Below the pieces are notes generated by a model. It worked only from the letters and a program-made list of their open reading frames with translations. It searched no databases and had not been told where the DNA came from. Of a DNA stretch of 64,000 bases, positions 58,140-64,000 are shown piece by piece. Position numbers and translations under genes: made by a program. How positions within the stretch are numbered: the stretch's first letter is position 1; the number at the start of each line of letters is the position of its first letter. The stretch is from Pseudomonas putida (GTDB taxonomy: Bacteria; Pseudomonadota; Gammaproteobacteria; Pseudomonadales; Pseudomonadaceae). The stretch covers positions 248,001 through 312,000 of the forward strand of contig NZ_CP018846.1 in NCBI RefSeq assembly GCF_002025705.1, read 5' to 3'.

Positions 58140-58423
58140 GGCGTCTGCTGGCAGGCTTGCTGGCAGCAAGCCTGCTCGGCGGCTGCGCCACGGTGCGCAC
58201 GCTGGATGCCAACAAGCCTGGGGCGCCGGTGGTGTATGCCGGGACCCGGCTGGATATGTATGTGATCAATGGCGGGTGCTGCCCCAAGGACCGCTTCGGG
58301 GCTGAGGCTCCGGCGTATCCACACCTCGACCTGCCGGGCAGCATGCTGCTGGATACACTACTCCTGCCATTGTCATTGCTGACTGCGGCAGGAATAGGTT
58401 TTCAGGCTACGGGTGGTCTGTAG
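58136..58423 (+). CDS. YceK/YidQ-family small lipoprotein
   Basis: 95 residues. The signal peptide ends with LLGGC (Cys about 17), followed by [29 protein letters not shown] and a C-terminal hydrophobic stretch (about 65-88). This is the DUF1375 family of outer- or inner-membrane lipoproteins, function unknown. TTG 58136 overlaps the ubiX stop (TTGA); no other good start is available. Confidence 0.8.
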   Translation: MRRLLAGLLAASLLGGCATVRTLDANKPGAPVVYAGTRLDMYVINGGCCPKDRFGAEAPAYPHLDLPGSMLLDTLLLPLSLLTAAGIGFQATGGL

Positions 58424-58425
58424 GG

Positions 58426-59070
58426 CTATTTCTTGCCGAGTTTGCGCAGCTCATCGGACTCGATGACCCGTATTCCGTCCTCTTCTTCCAGCGCCAGGCG
58501 CCAGAGCGCCCGTGCCAAGGTACAGGCCTCGATGCCCCGGTACTTACCCGGCATCAACTTCGCAAATGGTGATGCCAGCTTTTCGCCCAGCCGTGGCTGC
58601 AGCCGTTCACCCAGCAGCAGCGACGGGCGCACGATGGTCAGTTGCGGCCAGTCCTGAGCCTTGAGTGCTTCTTCCATCTCACCCTTGACCCGGTTGTAGA
58701 AGATCGGTGACTTGGGGTCGGCGCCTATGGCGCTGACAACAAGCAGGTGCCGCGCACCCATTTCCCGTGCGCGCTTGCTGAAGGCCACGACCATGTCCAG
58801 ATCGACGGCGCGAAACGCTTGCTCTGAGCCCGCCTGCTTGAGGGTGGTGCCCAGGCAGCAGTAGGCAATATCGACGCGACCGGCCAGCTGCGGGAGAAAT
58901 ACTGCCGGGTCGCCCACCGGGTTTTCCAGGTGGGGGTGCCCGGCCAATGGCCGGCGAGTCGGTGCCAGTACGCGACTGATGGTGGGTTCGTTGAGCAGGC
59001 GGTCGAGCAGGTGCTCACCGGTAAGGCCGGTGGCTCCGGCAAGCAGGACATGCTGAGGCGTCAAATACAT
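58426..59070 (-). CDS. NAD(P)-binding atypical SDR, HTATIP2-like
   Basis: Rossmann-fold protein of 214 residues. [18 protein letters not shown] is the NAD(P) motif, [16 protein letters not shown] and [24 protein letters not shown] (Ser...Tyr-x3-Lys) are typical of the HTATIP2/YbjT-like group. Substrate unknown. Its end is two bases from the convergent YceK gene end. It is followed upstream by the C13-peptidase gene, in the same direction. Confidence 0.82.
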   Translation of the reverse strand: MYLTPQHVLLAGATGLTGEHLLDRLLNEPTISRVLAPTRRPLAGHPHLENPVGDPAVFLPQLAGRVDIAYCCLGTTLKQAGSEQAFRAVDLDMVVAFSKRAREMGARHLLVVSAIGADPKSPIFYNRVKGEMEEALKAQDWPQLTIVRPSLLLGERLQPRLGEKLASPFAKLMPGKYRGIEACTLARALWRLALEEEDGIRVIESDELRKLGKK

Positions 59071-59097
59071 GATGTCTCTCCCTTGTTACACACAAGC

Positions 59098-60831
59098 TTA
59101 GCGGCTGGCAGGCGTTTTTGCCTGTTCCTCCGCCTTGGCCTGAGCCGCATTACGTAAGGCTTCTTCGGCCTGGTGCTTACGCAGTTGCTGCCAGTGTGCC
59201 AGCACTGCGGGCGGTGCCCAGATTTGTGGTTCGGAGGCCTCGAAACCTTCCCTTCGTTCTCTTTCGGCAACACTGGTGCGAGCTAGTTCGAACGCTTGTT
59301 TCAGGTCGTCGGTCTGGTTAAGCGCCTCGGCAAACAACGCATCGCCGAAGTAGGTGAAGTCGGCCTCTTCCGAGCAGCCGAAGGACACCCGGTCGGCACG
59401 TGCCGCAGTCATGATCACTGTGCGCTCATCCTTGAGCGGGGCGATGTAGCCACCTGAATAGCAGGCAGAGATGACAATGACCTTGTCGCGGTCCTTGAGT
59501 GGATCCAGGGCGCTGGCCAGTTCGTCGGCAGACAGGTCAGCGAGCTGCAGGCGCGGCTGGTCGAGCACCAGTTGGTGGTCCTGGCTGCCGTGGCTGGTCA
59601 GGTAAATGAAGATCAGGTCTTGCGGGCCACTGCGTTCGGCCAGGGTGCGGGCGGCGCGGGTAAGGTTCTCGCGTGTGGCCATGGGGCGGGTGGTCATCTG
59701 GTCACGGTGGTTGACCAGGGTGACTTGGCCGCGGGCACCGAAACGTACCTTGAGCATGTTGCTGACATAGTCGGCTTCACGCAGGAACACGCTTTGCTGG
59801 CCATCGCCGGCCAGGACCAGGCTGTACAGCTGGATGGGTGGGGCTGAGCGCGGTACCCGGGCCAAGGCTTCGTCGAGCAGGCGACCCTGATTGAGCAGGG
59901 CCAGGTCCAGCGGGTCGGGCAGCAGTTTGCCTTTCTGGTCTCGGACGCGTACGCCATTGACCCAGAAACCGCTTTCTACCTGGCCGCTGGCCAGGGTCAG
60001 TTTGCCGTGCCCCTGGTAGGCATCGTTGTCAAAGCCACCAACGTATTGGCTGCCATCAGGCAACTGCAGGCTGCCTTGGCCAGACAGGTGCCAGTCAAGG
60101 AATGTGCCTTTGTAGTGGCTGCCGTCGCTGCCGAGCAATTCGCCTTCGCCGATCAGCGAGCCGTCCTTGAAGTCGCCGATCCATACGTCGCCGTCGGCAT
60201 TTTCGTAGCGCCCGCGGCCTTCAAGGCGGTTGTCCTTGAATTCACCGATGTATTGCTCGCCATCGGTGCTGTCGTAGGTGCCGCTGCCCTGCAGCTGGCC
60301 ATCGACGAAGCGGCCGCTGAACTGGTTGCCGCTGGCATCGCTGCGCACGCCCGCGCCATTGGGCTTGCCCTTGGCGAACAAGCCTTGGTAGCGGCTGCCA
60401 TCGGCCAGTTCCAGTTCGCCTGCGCCTTCGTACTGGTCGTCCTTGAACTGGCCTCGGTAACTCTGGTCAGCCTGCTTGAGGCTACCTTCACCATCACGCC
60501 GGCCGTGGCTGAAGGTGCCAGCATAGTGGCTGCCCGGTGTGGTCAGGTCGCCCAGGCCGTGGAACAGCCCCTTGTCGAATTGCCCACGGTAGACTTCGCC
60601 ATTGCTGCCGTGCCACTCGCCCAAGCCATGCCACTGGCCGTCCTTGAAATTGCCCGCGTACCAGCTGCCGTTGGGGTAATCGATGCGCCCCTCGCCCTGC
60701 AGCAGGCCATCGACCACCTGGCCCCGATAGCGACCGCCATCGGGCAGGCGTGCGTCGGGTGGGGACAACGACTCACCATCGCCACAGGCAGCGAGCATCA
60801 GGGTCAGTGCGAGGGGGAGCAGGGGACGCAT
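59098..60831 (-). CDS. MORN-repeat lipoprotein with C-terminal C13 (caspase-like) peptidase
   Basis: 577 residues from ATG 60831. Signal peptide with lipobox LMLAAC (Cys17). About eleven tandem MORN repeats of 23 residues (roughly 30-285), each like GxxYxGxFxDGxxxGxGxL. After a linker, the clan-CD peptidase domain (about 325-545) carries the catalytic His414 in TSHGSQDH and Cys457 in ISACYSGGY, the His-Gly/Ala-Cys order of legumain and caspases. An Ala/Glu/Lys-rich helical tail ends the protein. Lipid anchoring suggests a periplasmic or surface-exposed protease. The substrate is unknown. Confidence 0.85.
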   Translation of the reverse strand: MRPLLPLALTLMLAACGDGESLSPPDARLPDGGRYRGQVVDGLLQGEGRIDYPNGSWYAGNFKDGQWHGLGEWHGSNGEVYRGQFDKGLFHGLGDLTTPGSHYAGTFSHGRRDGEGSLKQADQSYRGQFKDDQYEGAGELELADGSRYQGLFAKGKPNGAGVRSDASGNQFSGRFVDGQLQGSGTYDSTDGEQYIGEFKDNRLEGRGRYENADGDVWIGDFKDGSLIGEGELLGSDGSHYKGTFLDWHLSGQGSLQLPDGSQYVGGFDNDAYQGHGKLTLASGQVESGFWVNGVRVRDQKGKLLPDPLDLALLNQGRLLDEALARVPRSAPPIQLYSLVLAGDGQQSVFLREADYVSNMLKVRFGARGQVTLVNHRDQMTTRPMATRENLTRAARTLAERSGPQDLIFIYLTSHGSQDHQLVLDQPRLQLADLSADELASALDPLKDRDKVIVISACYSGGYIAPLKDERTVIMTAARADRVSFGCSEEADFTYFGDALFAEALNQTDDLKQAFELARTSVAERERREGFEASEPQIWAPPAVLAHWQQLRKHQAEEALRNAAQAKAEEQAKTPASR

Positions 60832-60918
60832 GGCGTAATCCGGGCAAAAGGTCTGCCGAGTATGCCGCAGAATACGGGGCGCAGGTATCCGTGATCTGAC
60901 TGAAATCGATGCTGGAAT

Positions 60919-61007
60919 CTTCGCGGGCAAGCCCGCTCCCACAGGTGCTGCACAAGGCTCGAGCCCTGTGGTGATTTGTGGGAGCGGGCTTGCCCGCGAA
61001 GAGGCCT
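60919..61007. repeat. REP pair, family A, between maoC and the C13-peptidase gene
   Basis: CTTCGCGGGCAAGCCCGCTC and GAGCGGGCTTGCCCGCGAAG are exact inverted copies around a 48-base centre. The right copy ends 3 bases before the maoC stop codon. Confidence 0.88.
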
Positions 61008-61009
61008 GG

Positions 61010-61465
61010 TCAGACGAAGCAGAGCGAGAGGGGTTCTGCGATGTAGGCGGGCTTATCTTCGCCTTCGATCTCCAAGGTGACAGTGGCTTTCAGCAGCCAC
61101 TGCCCCGGTTTCTTCTCGATCACGTCGCCCAGGTCCACTTTCAACCGTACCTTGCTGTCGACTTTTACTGGCTGAATGAAACGCACGCTATCCAGCCCGT
61201 AATTGACCACCATCTTCAACCCCTCGGGCATCACCAGGATGTCCTCCATCAGCTTGGGGATCAGTGACAAGGTCAGGAAACCGTGGGCGATGGTAGTGCC
61301 AAACGGGGTTTTCGCCGCCTTTTCCGGGTCGACATGGATGAACTGGAAATCGCCGGTGGCTTCGGCGAACAGGTTGATGCGCTGCTGATCGATCTTCAGC
61401 CAGTCGGAACGTCCCAGCTCCTTTCCAACGTACTTCGCAAGCTCGTTTACCGGTACATAGGGCAT
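61010..61465 (-). CDS. MaoC-like (R)-specific enoyl-CoA hydratase
   Basis: Hot-dog fold protein of 151 residues from ATG 61465 (GGAGAG upstream). The hydratase motif FAEATGDFQFIHVDPEKA (about 34-51) holds Asp and His of the active site, and FGTTIAHGFLTLSL follows. The family hydrates (2E)-enoyl-CoA to (R)-3-hydroxyacyl-CoA. It is transcribed alone; substrate chain length is unknown. Confidence 0.9.
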   Translation of the reverse strand: MPYVPVNELAKYVGKELGRSDWLKIDQQRINLFAEATGDFQFIHVDPEKAAKTPFGTTIAHGFLTLSLIPKLMEDILVMPEGLKMVVNYGLDSVRFIQPVKVDSKVRLKVDLGDVIEKKPGQWLLKATVTLEIEGEDKPAYIAEPLSLCFV

Positions 61466-61608
61466 CGCGACTCTCCAGGTTGTCATTTGGTACGAGAGTG
61501 CAAGATCAGCACGGCGAACCGTTTCAGTCAAGATGCCCGCTTTTCGGCGAATATCGGCTTATAGGCAGCGCGTGCTTATAATGGCCGGCATGCCTGAAGG
61601 AGATCCTT

Positions 61609-61974
61609 ATGCTGTTGCGTGGTTTGACCTGGCTGGTGCTGTTTCAGCTGCTGGGTACGGCGCTCAATCACTTGTGCGTGCCGATACTACCGGGCCCGAT
61701 CATCGGCCTGTTGCTGCTCCTGTTCTTCCTCATGGCCCGTGGCGAGGTGGGCAAGCCCCTGAACGAAGCCGCCGGCAGCCTGTTGCGTTATCTGCCACTG
61801 CTGCTGGTACCACCGGCGGTGGGGGTGATGGTCTACGCCAAGGACATTGCTGCAGACTTCTGGGCGATTGCCGGTGCCTTGTTGATTTCTTGCCTGGTGA
61901 CGCTGGTGTTCGTCGGTCTGCTGATGCAGAAGCTCATCGATCGCCAGCACGGCAAACGTGAGGAGCAGCCATGA
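61609..61974 (+). CDS. CidA/LrgA-family holin-like membrane protein
   Basis: 121 residues with four membrane segments (about 6-24, 26-44, 58-78, 85-107). LNHLCVPILPGPIIGLLLLLFFL is the family core. In staphylococci CidA/LrgA proteins tune murein hydrolase activity and cell death, and in other bacteria LrgAB act in pyruvate or other small-acid transport. AAGGAG lies before ATG 61609. Stop overlaps the lrgB-like start (ATGA). Confidence 0.88.
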   Translation: MLLRGLTWLVLFQLLGTALNHLCVPILPGPIIGLLLLLFFLMARGEVGKPLNEAAGSLLRYLPLLLVPPAVGVMVYAKDIAADFWAIAGALLISCLVTLVFVGLLMQKLIDRQHGKREEQP

Positions 61975-62687
61975 CCCTTGACTGGCAAGGCGCGCTCGAC
62001 GCAGTGATTCACCATCCCTTGTTCGGAATCGGCATTACCCTGGGCGCCTACCAGATCGTGCTGGCAGCCTATGAAAAGACCCGTTGGATCTTCCTGCAGC
62101 CGGTGCTGGTGTCGATGCTGCTGGTGATCGGCGTGCTGCTGACCTGCGGCATCAGCTACGCCGAATACCGCAAGAGCACCGAGATCATGAACATCCTCCT
62201 CGGGCCCGCTACCGTGGCCCTGGCGGTGCCGCTCTACCTTAACCTGAGGCGCATCCGGCAACTGTTCTGGCCGACATTTACTACGCTGGTAATCGGAGGC
62301 CTGTTCGCCACGGTCTGCTGCCTGCTGCTGGGCTGGTGGTTTGGTGCCGAGCATATGATCCTGATGACCATGGCGCCGAAATCGGTCACTTCACCGATCG
62401 CCATGCTGGTGGCCGAGCAGATTGGTGGTGTGGCAGCGTTGGCGGCCGTATTCGTCTTGATTACCGGTGTGATCGGGGCGATCTTCGGCCCGGCGCTGCT
62501 GACCCGGTTGGGTGTGCACAGCCCGGAGGCACGTGGCATGTCGTTGGGGGTAACGGCACATGCCGTGGGTACGTCGGTGGCCTTGCAGGAAAGTGACGAA
62601 TGCGGCGCCTTTGCCGCGCTGGCGATGAGCCTGATGGGGGTGGCCACGGCGGTGTTCCTGCCGTTGGCGGTCAGCCTGGTGGCTTGA
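61971..62687 (+). CDS. CidB/LrgB-family membrane protein
   Basis: 238 residues with about six to seven membrane segments. LNILLGPATVALAVPLYLN and APKSVTSPIAMLVAEQIGGVAAL are LrgB/CidB signatures, and VTAHAVGTSVALQE follows. It is the partner of the preceding LrgA-like gene. No LytSR regulator is nearby. Confidence 0.9.
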   Translation: MTLDWQGALDAVIHHPLFGIGITLGAYQIVLAAYEKTRWIFLQPVLVSMLLVIGVLLTCGISYAEYRKSTEIMNILLGPATVALAVPLYLNLRRIRQLFWPTFTTLVIGGLFATVCCLLLGWWFGAEHMILMTMAPKSVTSPIAMLVAEQIGGVAALAAVFVLITGVIGAIFGPALLTRLGVHSPEARGMSLGVTAHAVGTSVALQESDECGAFAALAMSLMGVATAVFLPLAVSLVA

Positions 62688-62696
62688 GGAGTTGTG

Positions 62697-63287
62697 ATGA
62701 CGCTACCGCTGTTTCCGCTCAATACCGTGTTGTTTCCCGGTTGCCTGCTGGATCTGCAGATCTTCGAGGCGCGCTACCTGGACATGATTGGCCGCTGCAT
62801 GAAGCAGGGTACCGGCTTTGGCGTGGTCTGCATCGTCGAAGGCGAGCAGGTCGGCAAGGCGCCGCCAGTGGTGGCGTCGATCGGCTGCGAAGCGGTGATC
62901 CGCGACTTCGTCCAGCAGGACAATGGCTTGCTGGGCATTCGTGTGGAGGGTGTGCGTCGCTTCGAGCTGAGCCAGACCGACGTGCAGAAGGATCAGTTGC
63001 TGGTAGGCGAGGTGCATTGGCTGGCGGAGCAGCCGGACAGCCCATTGATCGAACAGGATGATGATTTGCTGGCGCTGCTGGTCGCCCTCGGCGAGCACCC
63101 GATGGTCGAAGCGCTGGACATGCCGCGGGACGTCGACGGGCGCCAGGCGTTGTCCAACCAGCTGGCGTACCTGTTGCCGTTCATGGAAGAGGACAAGCTG
63201 GATCTGCTGGCGATCGGCTCGCCGGCGCAGCGGCTGGAAGAGATCCAGAAGCTGCTGGAGCGAATTCAGGGTGAGCTGTTCGCCTGA
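62697..63287 (+). CDS. LON substrate-binding domain protein (stand-alone)
   Basis: 196 residues corresponding to the N-terminal domain of Lon protease only: LPLFPLNTVLFPGCLLDLQIFE-ARY at the start and GEHPMVEALDMPRDVDGRQALSNQLAYLLP near the middle. No ATPase or peptidase part follows. ATG 62697 has GAGGAG upstream; GTG 62694 is possible. It is 9 bases from lrgB and may be in the same transcript. The function of such stand-alone domains is not known. Confidence 0.88.
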   Translation: MTLPLFPLNTVLFPGCLLDLQIFEARYLDMIGRCMKQGTGFGVVCIVEGEQVGKAPPVVASIGCEAVIRDFVQQDNGLLGIRVEGVRRFELSQTDVQKDQLLVGEVHWLAEQPDSPLIEQDDDLLALLVALGEHPMVEALDMPRDVDGRQALSNQLAYLLPFMEEDKLDLLAIGSPAQRLEEIQKLLERIQGELFA

Positions 63288-63299
63288 TTGAATTCATTG

Positions 63300-63392
63300 G
63301 CCTGTACCGGCCTCTTCGCGGCTAAAGCCGCTCCTACAGGTTTGCGCTATCCCTGTGGGAGCGGCTTTAGCCGCGAAGAGGCCAGTACAGGC
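63300..63392. repeat. REP pair with GCGGCTAAAGCCGC core
   Basis: CTCTTCGCGGCTAAAGCCGC on the left and GCGGCTTTAGCCGCGAAGAG on the right, within arms that extend to GCCTGTAC/GTACAGGC. Both palindrome cores carry the same base change relative to family A (GGCTAAAGCC instead of GGGTAAACCC), so the two copies changed together. Confidence 0.88.
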
Positions 63393-63396
63393 AAGC

Positions 63397-64000
63397 TCAA
63401 TACTGGTATCGAAGCAGGGCGTGCGGCAGCGCATGCATGGCAAAGAACGCCAGCAACGCGGTACACGCCGGCAACACCAGCCACCATACCCGCAGCGGCA
63501 GTGCAGTCAGCGGCTGGCGATGTTGCACCAGCGTCAAACTCAGTGCGCACACGCAACAGGCCAGCAAGGCCCCGGCCATGATGTCGGTCGGCCAATGCGC
63601 CCCCAGGTAGACCCGCGACAAGGCAATCGCCAGTGCCGGGATGCAGCCCAGCAGTACCCAGGTCAGGCGCATGCGCGGCGGCATGCCGCGCCCCGCCAGT
63701 ACAGCCAGGGTCAGAAAGAACGCGAACGACGCCGAACTGTGCCCGCTGGGCATGCTGTAGCTGGTCAGCGGGTCGCTCAGCACCTCCGGCCTCGCCCGGG
63801 CGAACAGCCATTTCAGCGAGCCGTTGGCCAGGGCCGTGCCGATCAGCGTCCCGCCGGCGAACAGGGCATGGCGCCATTGCCGCGCCAACAACAGCAAGCC
63901 GGTCAGCAGGCCGCCCAGGAAGAACTGTGTCTTGAAGTCGCCCAGGCGGGTCACCAGGACCACGGTGCCGTCGATCATTCGGCTGCGGTGTTCTTGTACC
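63397..64000 (-). CDS. PAP2-family phosphatase, 5' end outside window
   Basis: Membrane phosphatase of the PAP2 superfamily. The three motifs are KWLFARARP, PSGHSSASF and SRVYLGAHWPTD, complete and in order. Hydrophobic segments lie on both sides. An ATG at 63978 opens the visible frame, but the frame has no stop before the window edge and the preceding residues (QEHRSR) look family-like. In pseudomonads this domain is often the C-terminal half of a DedA-PAP2 fusion, so this is probably a truncated view. The likely substrate is undecaprenyl pyrophosphate or another lipid phosphate. Confidence 0.85.
   Translation of the reverse strand, partial: VQEHRSRMIDGTVVLVTRLGDFKTQFFLGGLLTGLLLLARQWRHALFAGGTLIGTALANGSLKWLFARARPEVLSDPLTSYSMPSGHSSASFAFFLTLAVLAGRGMPPRMRLTWVLLGCIPALAIALSRVYLGAHWPTDIMAGALLACCVCALSLTLVQHRQPLTALPLRVWWLVLPACTALLAFFAMHALPHALLRYQY

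Overview
The window looks like a chromosomal segment of a Pseudomonas putida-group bacterium. It is GC-rich with dense, overlapping operons (many GTGA/ATGA start-stop junctions). It also carries many paired REP palindromes of the kind typical of P. putida. From memory, the gene order resembles the P. putida KT2440 region running from formate dehydrogenase and sel genes through riboflavin, dxs and eut genes; this was not checked by search. There are no rRNA genes, no CRISPR array, no insertion sequence and no prophage. The only tRNA gene seen is selC.

Layout. 1-5.2 kb: end of a formate dehydrogenase operon (fdoH tail, fdoI, fdhE), then selA, selB and selC, a complete selenocysteine insertion module. 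5.4-12.6 kb: asparaginase, Na+/alanine symporter, XRE regulator, alpha/beta hydrolase, a frameshifted TauE/SafE permease, two nucleotide-sugar epimerase-like genes. 12.7-15.2 kb: HxlR regulator divergent from an MFS pump with a two-site operator between them, then oprG/ompW with an ANR-type box. 15.3-18.5 kb: a four-gene zinc-starvation operon (DUF2796, ABC ATPase, FtsX-like permease, DUF3299) behind a Zur-like box. 19-27 kb: cnoX, a methyltransferase, a YbaY lipoprotein, then nrdR-ribD-ribE-ribBX-ribH-nusB-thiL-pgpA. 27-35 kb: periplasmic binding protein, ribA, B12 uptake-like genes, dxs-ispA-xseB. 35.4-36.3 kb: ribB under an FMN riboswitch. 36-43 kb: rtcB and a Fur-type siderophore cluster (esterase, histidine kinase, response regulator, TonB receptor). 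43-45 kb: an accessory-looking patch with two small DUF genes, structured leaders, a long inverted repeat, a possible sRNA and an S24-like regulator. 45-48 kb: ppa, mtfA, dedA, a GNAT protein. 48-56 kb: ethanolamine catabolism (eutBC, permease, acetaldehyde dehydrogenase, RpoN activator) with two sigma-54 promoters. 56-64 kb: mpl, ubiX, small lipoprotein, NAD-binding protein, a MORN-repeat/C13-peptidase lipoprotein, MaoC, LrgA/LrgB-like pair, LON-domain protein and a PAP2 phosphatase cut by the window edge.

How the genes fit together. SelABC allow reading of the UGA codon in the formate dehydrogenase alpha subunit encoded upstream. Riboflavin synthesis is split: the nrdR-rib-nus operon encodes a RibBA-like protein whose GTP cyclohydrolase II half has lost its zinc cysteines. 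A separate genuine ribA and a second, riboswitch-controlled ribB supply or adjust the pathway. B12 uptake proteins and the AdoCbl-dependent ethanolamine ammonia-lyase lie in the same window.

The most unusual observations are REP pairs inside two coding regions: the interdomain linker of the ethanolamine activator and the N-terminus of the DUF3299 protein. Next are the 43-44.5 kb patch of structured repeats and possible RNAs, and the MORN/C13-peptidase lipoprotein. I did not find a clearly new multi-gene defence or mobile system.
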